From the NCBI GenBank assembly GCA_016191995.1, contig JACPVA010000039.1:1-56369 (forward strand): a stretch of DNA of 56,369 nucleotides, read 5' to 3'. Below are positions 36,233 through 45,357 of this stretch, in pieces (position 1 is the stretch's first letter; the number at the start of each line of letters is the position of its first letter). The position numbers and the translations under genes were made by a program. The notes below the pieces were generated by a model. It was not told the DNA's origin. It did no database searches and saw only the letters and a list, made by a program, of their open reading frames with translations. Source of the stretch: Burkholderiales bacterium. Its GTDB lineage: Bacteria; Pseudomonadota; Gammaproteobacteria; Burkholderiales; Burkholderiaceae_C.

Positions 36233-37600
36233 TCAGCGCTCCGTCATCGCCGCCGAAACGCGACGGGCCAGCGGCCCGAGCAGATAGGCCAGCATCGATC
36301 GCTCTCCGGTGCGGATCAGGACCTCGGCCGCCATGCCGGGTTGCACCGTCCGCCCGGCGAGCGCACGCATGCCTTCGGGGGTCAGTTCGGCGCGTCCGGC
36401 GTAATACGGCTGCGGCCCGCTCGGTGTCGGCTCGCTGAGTACATCACCCGAGACCGCGACGAGGCGGCCCAGCACCACCAGATGCGGCGTCGACGCGAAG
36501 GCCGCGAAGCGCACCTCGACCTCCTGGCCCGGCGCGACGCTGTCGATCACGTGTGGCGGGATCCGGACGTCGAGGACCAGCGGCACCCCGAGCGGCAGGA
36601 TGTCCATCAGCGGCTGCCCGTGCTGGACGATACCACCCGGATTGCGGATCGCCAGCCCGATCACCTGCCCCGCCGCGGGCGACGTGATGCGCATTCGCGC
36701 GAGCTCGTGCTCGGCCGCGACCAGGCGTTCCTGGTTGGCCTGCACCTCGCGCTGCACATCCGCGAGCAGGCTGGAGGCCTCCTTCGTGTACTGCTGCCGA
36801 AGCGCCGCGAGCCGCAGCCGGTTCTCGGCGGCCGCGCTGCGCACCCGCAGCAGCTCGGTCTCCAGCGTGGCGGCCGACGCCCGCAGTTCGGCCTGTGCCT
36901 GCTCGAGCTGCAGCGCCTGGTTGCGCGGCGCGAAGCCCTCGTCGGCGAGCCGCCTGACCGAAGCCAGCTGTTCGGACTGCAGCGCCTGCTGCGAGCGCCG
37001 ATCGCGCAGGGTCTGCTGCGCGCCGGTGATCTGCGACTCGAGCCCGGCAACCAGTTGCTCGAGGGCGGCGACCTCGGCGTCGCGGGCGGTGCGGCGGGCG
37101 TCGAACAGCTGGCGCTGCACCGCCATGTGCTGCGCCGCCTGCGGGTCGTTCGACTCGAGCACGTCGGGGTGGAAGGCGATCGTTCGCGCGCCGCTCAACT
37201 CGGCCAGCAGCCGGCCCTCGAGCGCGCGCTGCCCGAGGTAGTTCTGGCGCACCGCCTCGCGCGTGGCGCGCGTGGCCGCGTCGTCGAGTTCGATCAGCAG
37301 GTCGCCGACGGCGACCTCGTCGCCATCACGCACGTGCACCGCCTTGACGACGCCACCCTGCAGGTGCTGGATCGTCGTGCGCCGGCCCTCGACCGCCACC
37401 GTCGCCGGCGCCGGCACGCCCTCGTCCAGCGGCACCCAGGCAGCCCAAGCGAGGAACAGTCCGAAGCCAACCACGAGCACCCAGAAGCCGAGCCGGATCG
37501 GCGCGGAGGTGTCACGCGTACGCTCGACCTCGTGCGCATCGACATCGGCCACCGCATCCGGCGCGGTTGAGGTCGGCCCGGGCGAGACGGAACGAATCAT
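36233..37600 (-). CDS. HlyD-family periplasmic adaptor of the type I secretion system
   Basis: The 455-residue protein has one N-terminal membrane segment (about 36-57, 'LGFWVLVVGFGLFLAWAAW'), followed by the lipoyl-like half 'IQHLQGGVVKAVHVRDGDEV' typical of HlyD/PrtE proteins. A long coiled coil (about 150-330) follows, then the closing lipoyl half 'ITSPAAGQVIGLAIRNPGGI' and the C-terminal domain. Its ATG overlaps the stop of the ABC exporter gene by ATGA. It would bridge the ABC exporters and TolC. Confidence 0.93.
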   Translation of the reverse strand: MIRSVSPGPTSTAPDAVADVDAHEVERTRDTSAPIRLGFWVLVVGFGLFLAWAAWVPLDEGVPAPATVAVEGRRTTIQHLQGGVVKAVHVRDGDEVAVGDLLIELDDAATRATREAVRQNYLGQRALEGRLLAELSGARTIAFHPDVLESNDPQAAQHMAVQRQLFDARRTARDAEVAALEQLVAGLESQITGAQQTLRDRRSQQALQSEQLASVRRLADEGFAPRNQALQLEQAQAELRASAATLETELLRVRSAAAENRLRLAALRQQYTKEASSLLADVQREVQANQERLVAAEHELARMRITSPAAGQVIGLAIRNPGGIVQHGQPLMDILPLGVPLVLDVRIPPHVIDSVAPGQEVEVRFAAFASTPHLVVLGRLVAVSGDVLSEPTPSGPQPYYAGRAELTPEGMRALAGRTVQPGMAAEVLIRTGERSMLAYLLGPLARRVSAAMTER

Positions 37601-39354
37601 CGGGGATCTTCTTTCACGGAAGCCATCCTGGCGCGGTTGATCTCGGTCAGCGCCGCGACGCGGCCGCGGTCGAGGACCAGCAGCCGGTCGGCGAGCTTGA
37701 GCAGGTGCTGCCGGTGAACGATCATGAAGACGGTCGCCCCACGCTGCCGCAGGGCTTCGATCGCCGCGACCAGCGCCGCCTCGCCAGCCTCGTCGAGGTT
37801 GGCGTTCGGCTCGTCCAGCACGGCGATCCGGGGCTCGCCCATCAAGGCGCGGGCCAGCGCCAGGCGCTGCTGCTGGCCGCCGGACAGGACCATGCCGCCA
37901 GCACCGATGCTGGTGTCGTAGCCCTTGGGCATCCGCAGCACCATCTCGTGGATTCCGGCCATGCGCGCGGCCTCGACGATCGCCTGCGGCTCGGCGTCGT
38001 CGAAGCGGGCGATATTCTGGGCAATCGTGCCGTCGAACAGCTCGATATCCTGGGGCAGGTAGCCCAGCTGCGGCCCGATCGCGTCGCGGGGCAACGCCCG
38101 CAGGTCGTGGCCGTCGAGCAGGACATGTCCCTCGTGCCCGGGCCAGATCCCCAGCATGCAGCGCACGAGGGTCGACTTGCCGGCGCCGGACGGGCCGACG
38201 ATGGCGACCACCTCGCCGGCGCGGAAGTCGGCGTCGACGGCATCCAGGATCGGCGCCTCGCGCCCCTCGACGCGCACGGTCACGCGGCGCAGCGAAAGCT
38301 GGCCCGTCAGCGCCGGCGGCGCCGCCTCCACCTGCACCTGCTCGGCACTGCCCAGAAGCCGGTCCAGCCGCACCCAGGCGGCGCGCGCGTCGACCGCCTG
38401 CGTCCAGACCTGGACCAGCAGCCCGAAAGGCCGCAGCGCGTTTCCCATCAGCGCATTGCTCGCGATCATCGCACCGGCGGTGATCTGACCGTCGATCGCG
38501 AGCAAGGCGCCGAGCGACAGCATCAACGCCTGCTGCGTGTACTGCAGCCATTTCGTCAGGGCCTGGATGCGCGCGCTGGCCTCGTGCATCGCCGCCAGGC
38601 GCTGCACGTGCGAGCCGTGTCGGTCCAGCCAGTGGCGTCGCAACGGCGGCTGCATCCCCATCGCCGCCACCGTATCGACATTGCGCAGCTTGGCCTGCAG
38701 GTACTGGGTCGCCTCGTTCTCGGCTGCCGAAACGTCGCGCTGGCGCCGGTTCGCGACATGCCGCGCGAGCAGGGCGAGCGCCAGCTGCAGCACGCAGAAC
38801 GCGACCGCGAGCGACCCCAGCCAGGGGTGCATCAGGTACAGCACGGCGATGAATACCGGCGCCCAGGGCGTGTCGGCGATCGCGAACATGCCGTTGCCGG
38901 TCAGGAACTGGCGCACGCTGTTCAGGTCCGCCAGGGGCTGCTGAGGACTGCGCTGGGGCTGTTGCAGCTGGGCCCGGAACGCGGCCAGGAAGACCCGCCG
39001 GCCGAGCGCGTCGTCGAGTCGAGTGCCGAGCCGAACCATCAGCCGGGAACGCAGCCACTCGGCGAAGGCCATCGTGGCGACGAAACCCAGCATCAGTGCA
39101 GTCACGGTCAGGAGCGTGAAGTCGTTTCCGCTGGCCATCACGCGGTCGAACAGCTGCAGCATGTAGACCGTCGGCGTCAGCATCAGCAGGTTCGCGAAGG
39201 CGCCGAAGACAAAGACCCAGGCGAGCTCGCGCCGGAATGCCCAGAGCGCCCGCGCCAGCGCGCCATCTCGCCCGCGCGCGCGGGGCTGGGCGTGTTCGGC
39301 GTGACTGGCCGCGCCGACCGCGATTGCGCCGGCCGGGCCGGAAGACGCCTTCAC
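37597..39354 (-). CDS. Type I secretion ABC transporter/permease, PrtD type (second of two)
   Basis: The 585-residue protein has a six-segment membrane domain and an ATPase domain with all motifs intact: Walker A 'GPSGAGKST' (387-395), signature 'LSGGQQQR' (490-497), Walker B with Glu 'IAVLDEPNANLDEAG', and His547 in 'VFMIVHRQHLL'. 'FDRVMASGNDFTLLTVT' is typical of PrtD exporters, and there is no peptidase C39 domain. Its start is a GTG at 39354, overlapping the stop of the other exporter gene (GTGA). With both ATPase sites whole, a heterodimer with two active sites is possible, as are two homodimers. Confidence 0.92.
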   Translation of the reverse strand: MKASSGPAGAIAVGAASHAEHAQPRARGRDGALARALWAFRRELAWVFVFGAFANLLMLTPTVYMLQLFDRVMASGNDFTLLTVTALMLGFVATMAFAEWLRSRLMVRLGTRLDDALGRRVFLAAFRAQLQQPQRSPQQPLADLNSVRQFLTGNGMFAIADTPWAPVFIAVLYLMHPWLGSLAVAFCVLQLALALLARHVANRRQRDVSAAENEATQYLQAKLRNVDTVAAMGMQPPLRRHWLDRHGSHVQRLAAMHEASARIQALTKWLQYTQQALMLSLGALLAIDGQITAGAMIASNALMGNALRPFGLLVQVWTQAVDARAAWVRLDRLLGSAEQVQVEAAPPALTGQLSLRRVTVRVEGREAPILDAVDADFRAGEVVAIVGPSGAGKSTLVRCMLGIWPGHEGHVLLDGHDLRALPRDAIGPQLGYLPQDIELFDGTIAQNIARFDDAEPQAIVEAARMAGIHEMVLRMPKGYDTSIGAGGMVLSGGQQQRLALARALMGEPRIAVLDEPNANLDEAGEAALVAAIEALRQRGATVFMIVHRQHLLKLADRLLVLDRGRVAALTEINRARMASVKEDPR

Positions 39355-41123
39355 CGCGTGGCCTCCGTCGGCGCCGAGGCCTCGCCAGCCCGCCCGCCGG
39401 CTGGCAGAGCCCTGGGCGTGGTCGACGCGCTCGACCCGGCCAGCACCTCGTCGCGCGGCCCGAAACGCGCGGTCCTGCCGTCCTTCATCACCAGGACCAG
39501 CTCGGCCAGGGTCAGCAGCTGGGTGCGGTGCGTGATCACGACCACGGTCGCGCCGCGTGCCTTAAGCCGCTGCAGCAGCGCGGCCAGCGCCAGATCGCCC
39601 GCCTCGTCGAGGCTGGCGTTCGGCTCGTCCAGCACGACCAGCCTCGGCTCTCCGTAGACCGCGCGCGCCAGCCCGATGCGCTGACGTTCGCCGCCGGACA
39701 GCTGCACGCCGCCGTCGCCGATGCGCGTCTCGAGCCCTTGCGGAAGCGACGCGACAAGCGCCTCGATCCCTGCATCCTCGATCGCGCGTCGGACCCGCTC
39801 CGGGCGGATGGTGTCGAAGCGCGCGATATTCTCCGCCACGGTGCCGTCGAACAGCTCGACACCTTGCGGCAGGTAGCCCACGTACGGTCCCAGCTGCGAC
39901 TTGTGCCAGGCGTGCACATCGGCGCCGTCGAGGCGCACCTTGCCACCCTCTGACGGCCAGATGCCCACCAGCACGCGCGCGAGCGTGGACTTGCCGCAGC
40001 CGGTGGGGCCGATGACGGCGACCAACTGGCCCGCGCGGCACCCGAGCGATACGCCGTTGAGGATGGGTTGCTCGCCGCCAGGGGCACGAGCGACGATCTG
40101 GTCGGCGATCAGCAGTCCCTGCGGCGCAGGCAGAGGCATCCCGGGCTCGTCAGCGGGGATCGTCCGCAGCAGCTCGGCAAGGCGCAGGTATGCCGCTCGT
40201 GCCGCACCGATCTGTCGCCACTGCCCGACCACCTGCGAGATCGGTGCCGCCACACGGCCGCCGAGGATCGACGCCACGATCGCCATGCCGCCGCCGCCGG
40301 CGAGCTCGCCGCGCACGGCGAGCCACACCGCCAGACCGAGCAGCAGTGAGCCCTGCAGGACGGACACCATCCGGGTTGCCGCCATGCTGGCGCCAGCACG
40401 CTCGGATGCCTGCGCGAGACGCAGCATGAACGTCGCCTGGCTTCGCGCCCATAGGCGATGCAGCGCGGAACCCATGCCCATCGACTCGATCACCTGCGCA
40501 TTGCGCAGGATGCCGGCAGCGCGCAGCTGCGCCTCCAGCGACGCCCGCTGCGCCTCGCCGAATGGGCGCGACGACAGCCGCTCCTGCAGCAGCCCGATTC
40601 CCAACATGACGAGCACGAAGACGGTCGCCAGCGCTCCGACCCAGGCGCTCATCGCATACAGAAGCGCCAGCACGAGCAGCGCCGCCGGGAGGTCGAGCAG
40701 CCCCGTCAGCGCCGGCGAGTGGACGAACTCGGTGACGGCCTTCAGGTCCGCCGGCGCCTGCCCGCTGCCCCCTGGGTGTCGGCGCAGCCCGGCGCCGAAG
40801 CTGGCGTCGAACACGCGCACCGCGAGTTTTCGCGAGACCAGCGACGCCGCGCGCCGCAGCACGCGCGAACGCGCCAGCTCGAGCAGCTCGAGCACCGCAT
40901 AGATCCCGACCGCGGCGACCAGCAGCCAGGCCAGGGTCTGGTGGCTGCGGCTGTTGAGGACACGTCCGTAGACCTCGAACATGAACGCCGATGGCGCCAG
41001 CAACAGCACGCCGATCGCCACGCTGAGCCCCGCGGCACGCGCGTAGTCCGCCCAGGGGCCGACGATCGCGCCCGCGAGCTCGGAGCCGGTCGTGGGCCGA
41101 GGGCTGCCGAAAGGTTTGGCCAT
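39351..41123 (-). CDS. Type I secretion ABC transporter/permease, PrtD type (first of two)
   Basis: This 590-residue protein has the same architecture as the next gene but clearly differs in sequence. The membrane half includes 'FMFEVYGRVLNSRSHQTL'. The ATPase half has Walker A 'GPTGCGKST' (372-380), signature 'LSGGERQR' (475-482), Walker B 'LVVLDEPNASLDEAG' and His532 in 'VVVITHRTQLL'. Nothing looks inactivated. The ATG at 41123 is preferred to an upstream in-frame ATG at 41234 because homology begins here and the longer version would overlap the TnpB-like gene. It starts 25 bases after that gene's stop. Confidence 0.92.
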   Translation of the reverse strand: MAKPFGSPRPTTGSELAGAIVGPWADYARAAGLSVAIGVLLLAPSAFMFEVYGRVLNSRSHQTLAWLLVAAVGIYAVLELLELARSRVLRRAASLVSRKLAVRVFDASFGAGLRRHPGGSGQAPADLKAVTEFVHSPALTGLLDLPAALLVLALLYAMSAWVGALATVFVLVMLGIGLLQERLSSRPFGEAQRASLEAQLRAAGILRNAQVIESMGMGSALHRLWARSQATFMLRLAQASERAGASMAATRMVSVLQGSLLLGLAVWLAVRGELAGGGGMAIVASILGGRVAAPISQVVGQWRQIGAARAAYLRLAELLRTIPADEPGMPLPAPQGLLIADQIVARAPGGEQPILNGVSLGCRAGQLVAVIGPTGCGKSTLARVLVGIWPSEGGKVRLDGADVHAWHKSQLGPYVGYLPQGVELFDGTVAENIARFDTIRPERVRRAIEDAGIEALVASLPQGLETRIGDGGVQLSGGERQRIGLARAVYGEPRLVVLDEPNASLDEAGDLALAALLQRLKARGATVVVITHRTQLLTLAELVLVMKDGRTARFGPRDEVLAGSSASTTPRALPAGGRAGEASAPTEATR

Positions 41124-41148
41124 CGCGTAAAGGTCGAGTCGGCGCGGA

Positions 41149-41862
41149 TCAGGCGGCCGACCGCCCGCGCGTGGCGTCGGCCCCCCCGGCCGCCAAGGGC
41201 AACGCTGGCATGGCGGCCGGATCCGGGCTGCCATCGAGCTCCGGCGCGCGGATCAGGAGGTAGTCCGGCACGCTACCAGCCGGGCGCGGACGGACCGGCG
41301 CCTCGGCGCGCCGAGCCGCCGGGGAATCCGCCGTGCCGCTCTCCGGGGCGAACTGCAAAGTCAACGACAGCCCCGCCTCATCGCGCTCGAGTGCGACTTC
41401 GAGCAATTTCCCGCTGCGGAAGCGCCGCTCGTCGATTGGCGCCAGCGGCAGCCGCAAGCGCATGCGCCCGTCGAGCGTGTACATCGACGCCTCGCCCGCT
41501 CGCAGGCTTAGAGTATGGCGGTCGAAGTAGACCGGTGCATGCGCCGCGAACACCAACAGCGGCCGGCGCTGGCTGCCGAGGCGTTCCTGCCGAAACGGGC
41601 TGTCGACACCCTGGTAGACGAGCCGGCAGGCGCGGGAGACCGAGTAGATGGCATTGCAGGCCATCTGCGCGCCCAGGTCAGGAAAGCGTTCACGCACCGT
41701 TCGGTAGCCGAGTTGGTGCAGGCCGACGCGACTCCAGACACCCGTTTCGCGTGCCAGCCCGGCCAGCAGGTTGCAGGCCTGCGAGAAACGGCTCTGCAAG
41801 GCGATGAGACGCTGCTCGATCGCCTCGGGCACGGCCAGCCGGATCCGCAGGCGTTGATTCAT
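41149..41862 (-). CDS. TnpB/IS605-OrfB-like N-terminal module without a RuvC nuclease
   Basis: The 237-residue protein matches, by pattern, the N-terminal half of TnpB proteins: 'MNQRLRIRLAVPEAIEQRL', 'QACNLLAGLARETGVW', the helical segment 'LGYRTVRERFPDLGAQMACN' with 'AIYSVSRACR', and the beta-rich part 'VYFDRHTLSLRAGEASMYTL' with 'DGRMRLRLPL' and 'LEVALERDEAGLSLTLQF'. In TnpB the RuvC nuclease begins right after this point; here a Pro/Ala-rich tail of ~65 residues follows with no Asp/Glu/Asp site and no zinc finger. No TnpA gene or transposon end is visible. It is first in the type I exporter operon. A nucleic-acid-binding role is inferred; homology needs testing. Confidence 0.6.
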   Translation of the reverse strand: MNQRLRIRLAVPEAIEQRLIALQSRFSQACNLLAGLARETGVWSRVGLHQLGYRTVRERFPDLGAQMACNAIYSVSRACRLVYQGVDSPFRQERLGSQRRPLLVFAAHAPVYFDRHTLSLRAGEASMYTLDGRMRLRLPLAPIDERRFRSGKLLEVALERDEAGLSLTLQFAPESGTADSPAARRAEAPVRPRPAGSVPDYLLIRAPELDGSPDPAAMPALPLAAGGADATRGRSAA

Positions 41863-41868
41863 ATATGA

Positions 41869-41874
41869 AGTATA
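41869..41874 (-). promoter_or_regulatory. Candidate -10 box for the exporter operon, leaderless geometry
   Basis: On the minus strand TATACT (five of six matches to TATAAT) ends 6 bases before the ATG at 41862. Transcription would then start at or next to the A of the ATG, and no Shine-Dalgarno sequence is present, so a leaderless transcript is predicted. I see no good -35 box (GCTGCA sits at the 17-base spacing). The surrounding dozen bases are sharply AT-rich for this genome. Confidence 0.45.
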
Positions 41875-41917
41875 CCAAGCAAATCGGTTCGTGCAGCGGG
41901 AAGCTCGGCGCAAGGGC

Positions 41918-41946
41918 AAAAAAAACCCGGACGCATCGCGTCCGGG
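41918..41946 (-). terminator. Rho-independent terminator after the RTX/S-layer-like gene
   Basis: Read on the minus strand, a perfect 9-bp stem CCCGGACGC/GCGTCCGGG with a 3-base loop (41926-41946) is followed directly by eight T residues (41918-41925). It starts 54 bases after the substrate gene's stop and ends 56 bases before the TnpB-like start. It is the clearest intrinsic terminator in the window and would separate abundant substrate mRNA from the exporter genes. Confidence 0.93.
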
Positions 41947-41999
41947 CTTGCTTCGGCGCAGCGGGAAGATCCTCGGCGGACCTTCCCGCGCCTCGGCCG

Positions 42000-44900
42000 T
42001 CAGCCGATGTTGTCGCCGGTGAGGTCGAACCAGCTCGTGTCGGCGAGATCGACGACGCCGACGAAGGTCGCGGTCACGCCGCCGGTGCCCGCCGCGTCGG
42101 TCAGTTGCCAGATGTCGGCCTGACCGTTGTCGGCGTCAGCCTGGTCGACAGCGACGTACAGCCAGGTGGTCGCCTTGGCATTCGCCGCATCCGCCACGAA
42201 GAGATCTTCGATCTCGTCCTTCTCGTTCGTGTCGGCATCTTCCTTGCGGACGTAGATCGTGCCGGCAGCGGGGGTCGCGCCGTCGGCCGACGTCGGCCCG
42301 CCGGCAGCATCGACATCCAGACCCGCGGCTTTGCCGCCGAGCGTCGACAGGACCAGCTTGTCACCACCGGTTGCGGCGGCGCCGGCCTGGAAGTTGACGA
42401 TCACGTCCTTGGCCGCCGTGCTGCCGCCAGCCTTGACGACCACCGTGTCGTTGCTGCTCGACAGCTCGTCGGCACCCGGGGTCGTCCCGAGGACCATCAC
42501 GTCGATGTCGGTATCCAGCCCCGGGTCGATCCGGTTGTCGCTCGGCGTGACGCTGGCCGCACCGGTCATCTCGAAGATGCCGTCGTTGGCCAGGCGCGAG
42601 GTGTAGTCACCCCTGGTGTCGAAGTTCGTGATCCCGGCATCGAGCAGGGCCTGCAGATCGACGCGGGTGGAGTTCGCATCCAGTCCCGGAAGAGTCTCGC
42701 GCAGCTCCCGGAAAGTGGTCTCCGGCAACAAGGTGGTGCTCGCGGCGTCGAGCGCGGTCAGCGCGACCGACAGGTCTCCTTCGACACGCGCGCCATCGAT
42801 CAGCGACTTGACGACGAGCGAGAAGCCCGGGCCGTCCTCGGCGACCAGCAGCTTGCTGAGCACCGCGTGATCGTTGATCGCCTTCTTGATCGCCTGGTTG
42901 ACGTGCAGGTCGGTCGGCTGCGCATACGCCGTGCTGACCGGTAGCCGCACCGAGGAGCTCAGGCCGAGGAAGGTGACCGTGACATTGGCGCCGAACAGCG
43001 AACCGTCGTTGTCGTCGTAGCTGTCGTTCGTGTCGGTCAGCATGTCGTTGCGGTCACGCGCCGCGGGCGTACCGCCGTTGAGCTGGTCGACCGTGTTGAA
43101 CGTCCACATCGCGTTCTCGAGGCCGCTGGCGCTGTTGACGTTCGTGATCGCGCCATCGCCCATCGCATACGCGTCGCCGCCGCTGTTGTCGGCGTAGGCC
43201 GTATCAGCCCCGGTTCCGAGGTTGATCTTGGTGTCGCCGGCTCCAGGCGTACGGACCGTATCGTTGCCAACGTCGCCGTTGATCGTGACGTTCTTCAGCA
43301 TATGCTGCGCCACATACCAGTTGCCGTCGGCGACGGCGCCCGGGACCACGCGGAAGCTGATCGAGTCGTTGCCATCGTTGCCGTCGACCTCGAACGAGAA
43401 GTCCTCGCGCCCGGCCTGGACATGGCTGTTGCTCGCGACGATGCCGTCGTCGACGACGATCGACATGTTGTCGTTGCCCTTGCCGCCCGAATAGTCGAAG
43501 TCAGCGAACTGCGTCGTCTTGCCATCGAGCGAGCCGTTGTCGTCCGTCGGATCCGGATCCGTATCGGCGGTCTCGATGTACTTGCCGAACGCGTCCGGCG
43601 AAACCGACGCGGTGAACGACAGGCTTCCGTTCAGCTTGGAGCCATCGATCAGCCGCACATCGTTGAAGCCGTACTCGTCCTTCGTCGCGCCGGGAAGGTC
43701 CGCGTCATCCGCGACGCTTCCCATCACCGACAGGTTTCCATTCACGAGGCCGTTGACGATCGTGACTTCCATCAGCGTATTGTTGGTCGAGTCGATGTTG
43801 GTCAGCCGGCTCGTGCGCTCGACCGTGATCTCGAACCGCTCCACACCCTTGGAATTGGAGGTCTCGCCAACCGAAAGCCCGCCGACGACCAGCGCACCGC
43901 CATTGCTGCCGCGGCCGACGTCGTCCAGGATGATCTTGCTCGTCACCAAGTCTTCGCTGGAATCCGAACCGGTCTCCATATTCGTGAACAGCGACGAGTC
44001 CGGGGGCACCGGGTCCGACGCGATCCAGCCCGAGACGCCCGGCACGACCTCGAAGGTTCCGGCCGCCTGCAGCTTGATGTTCAGTCCCTTCACCGCGCGA
44101 CCGAAGGAGTCGAAGGTTTCGAACTCGGAGCCGTCGATCACGACCTGGACGCCGGCGGCCAGCGGCTCGAGCGCCAGTTGCACCTCGATGGCTTCAGCCA
44201 GTTCCTCGTAGGTCAGGGCATCGTTGATCGAATCGTCGCGGATCTGGATATCCTTGCCGTTGTAACGGAAGCGGATCCCGTCGTACGGGCTGTTGAGCAG
44301 CGGGTCGTCGCCGTTGGCAACGGCGAACTGGTCCATGATCTGCAGGACCAGCTCGCCAGACGTCGAGCTCGATGCGCGCAGCGAGTGCTGGTCGAAATAG
44401 ACACCGTAGTCGACGTTGCCCGGATCGGTCTGGACCATCGCGATCGTGATGTCCTTCGTGATCTGGCTGTCGGCGATGCGGACGTCCTCGAAGATCAGGT
44501 CGGCACGGCTGTTGTTCGACTCGTAGCGCGACTCGCCATCGATCCGCTCGGCGTCGACCAGCACGCGGTACTCGTAGGCGATGTTGTTGTCGCCGCTGTC
44601 GAAGGCGCTGGACTGGGCGCGGATCGCGATCGACTCGATGTTGCGCGTGATCGGCGTGACGGCAAAGAACTGGCTGTCGCCCATGTCGGCGTACAGCAGG
44701 TCCGTACCGGCGCCACCGTCGGCGAAGTCACCGCTCTGCAGCGTATTCTGGTTGTCGAAGATGTAGCCCGTGACGATGTCGTCGCCCGCAGTGGCCGTGA
44801 TGTTGTCCTGGCCGACCGTCATGTTGAAGCTGTTCGCCGACGGCAGGTTGCCCAGCACGGCGTCGATCGTGCCCGGCTGCGACGAGTAGGCGACGGCGGC

Positions 44901-45275
44901 GGCGACCTTGGCATTCCACTCGGTCGCGAAGGCGCCATAGAGCGGATCCGAGGTGATGCCGGCGAACTGGTTGGCGATCTCGAGCAGCTTGGCGCCGCGC
45001 GCGGTCGAAGCCACACCGTCGAGCTGCGCGACGGTATAGGCGATGCCGTCGGTGCGCGCCTGGCCGGTCAGGCCGAGGTTGTTGACGAACGCGGCGGCGA
45101 TGTCGGCATTGCCGTAGCTGGCGTAGCTGTTGTTGAAAGCCTGGTTGACGACGTCGTTGACGCCGCCGGGGGTGGCGTTGATCTGCGTCAGCACCGCGTT
45201 CATCGTCGCGTTGCCGAGCTTCAAGCCCCAGATGGACGCGGCGGCGCGGCCGACCACGGTGTTGTTGAATGCCAT
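42000..45275 (-). CDS. Large RTX/S-layer-like secreted protein, presumed type I substrate
   Basis: This 1091-residue protein is acidic, rich in Asp, Asn, Ser, Thr and Gly, and I see no cysteine. It has no N-terminal signal peptide. Residues 1-140 are an alanine/asparagine-rich helical domain ('FNNTVVGRAAASIWGLKLGN', 'GAKLLEIANQFAGI') of the kind found at the start of type I-secreted S-layer proteins. Degenerate calcium-binding RTX repeats follow: 'DFADGGAGTDLLYADMGD', 'SGGKGNDNMSIVVDDG', 'DGNDGNDSISF', 'NLGTGADTAYADNSGG'. It ends in a hydrophobic/acidic tail ('DTSWFDLTGDNIG'), as expected of an uncleaved C-terminal secretion signal. AGGAG lies 8 bases before the ATG. Confidence 0.85.
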   Translation of the reverse strand: MAFNNTVVGRAAASIWGLKLGNATMNAVLTQINATPGGVNDVVNQAFNNSYASYGNADIAAAFVNNLGLTGQARTDGIAYTVAQLDGVASTARGAKLLEIANQFAGITSDPLYGAFATEWNAKVAAAVAYSSQPGTIDAVLGNLPSANSFNMTVGQDNITATAGDDIVTGYIFDNQNTLQSGDFADGGAGTDLLYADMGDSQFFAVTPITRNIESIAIRAQSSAFDSGDNNIAYEYRVLVDAERIDGESRYESNNSRADLIFEDVRIADSQITKDITIAMVQTDPGNVDYGVYFDQHSLRASSSTSGELVLQIMDQFAVANGDDPLLNSPYDGIRFRYNGKDIQIRDDSINDALTYEELAEAIEVQLALEPLAAGVQVVIDGSEFETFDSFGRAVKGLNIKLQAAGTFEVVPGVSGWIASDPVPPDSSLFTNMETGSDSSEDLVTSKIILDDVGRGSNGGALVVGGLSVGETSNSKGVERFEITVERTSRLTNIDSTNNTLMEVTIVNGLVNGNLSVMGSVADDADLPGATKDEYGFNDVRLIDGSKLNGSLSFTASVSPDAFGKYIETADTDPDPTDDNGSLDGKTTQFADFDYSGGKGNDNMSIVVDDGIVASNSHVQAGREDFSFEVDGNDGNDSISFRVVPGAVADGNWYVAQHMLKNVTINGDVGNDTVRTPGAGDTKINLGTGADTAYADNSGGDAYAMGDGAITNVNSASGLENAMWTFNTVDQLNGGTPAARDRNDMLTDTNDSYDDNDGSLFGANVTVTFLGLSSSVRLPVSTAYAQPTDLHVNQAIKKAINDHAVLSKLLVAEDGPGFSLVVKSLIDGARVEGDLSVALTALDAASTTLLPETTFRELRETLPGLDANSTRVDLQALLDAGITNFDTRGDYTSRLANDGIFEMTGAASVTPSDNRIDPGLDTDIDVMVLGTTPGADELSSSNDTVVVKAGGSTAAKDVIVNFQAGAAATGGDKLVLSTLGGKAAGLDVDAAGGPTSADGATPAAGTIYVRKEDADTNEKDEIEDLFVADAANAKATTWLYVAVDQADADNGQADIWQLTDAAGTGGVTATFVGVVDLADTSWFDLTGDNIG

Positions 45276-45357
45276 GGATCAAGCTCCTAGTTGATGGCCT
45301 GGAAAACAGTTTCCTTGCAAAGAAACCGAGCGGGGATCTTGTCGCTCCCTCGCTCGA

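Noticed and set aside
41149-41862. Reading the TnpB-like gene as an active IS605-type insertion
   Set aside because: No RuvC residues, no zinc finger, no tnpA and no transposon end hairpins are visible, and the gene is fitted tightly into the exporter operon.
42000-45275. Calling the large secreted protein an RTX toxin or protease
   Set aside because: No catalytic motif, no acylation gene and only degenerate RTX repeats; the composition and N-terminal domain fit a structural surface protein better.
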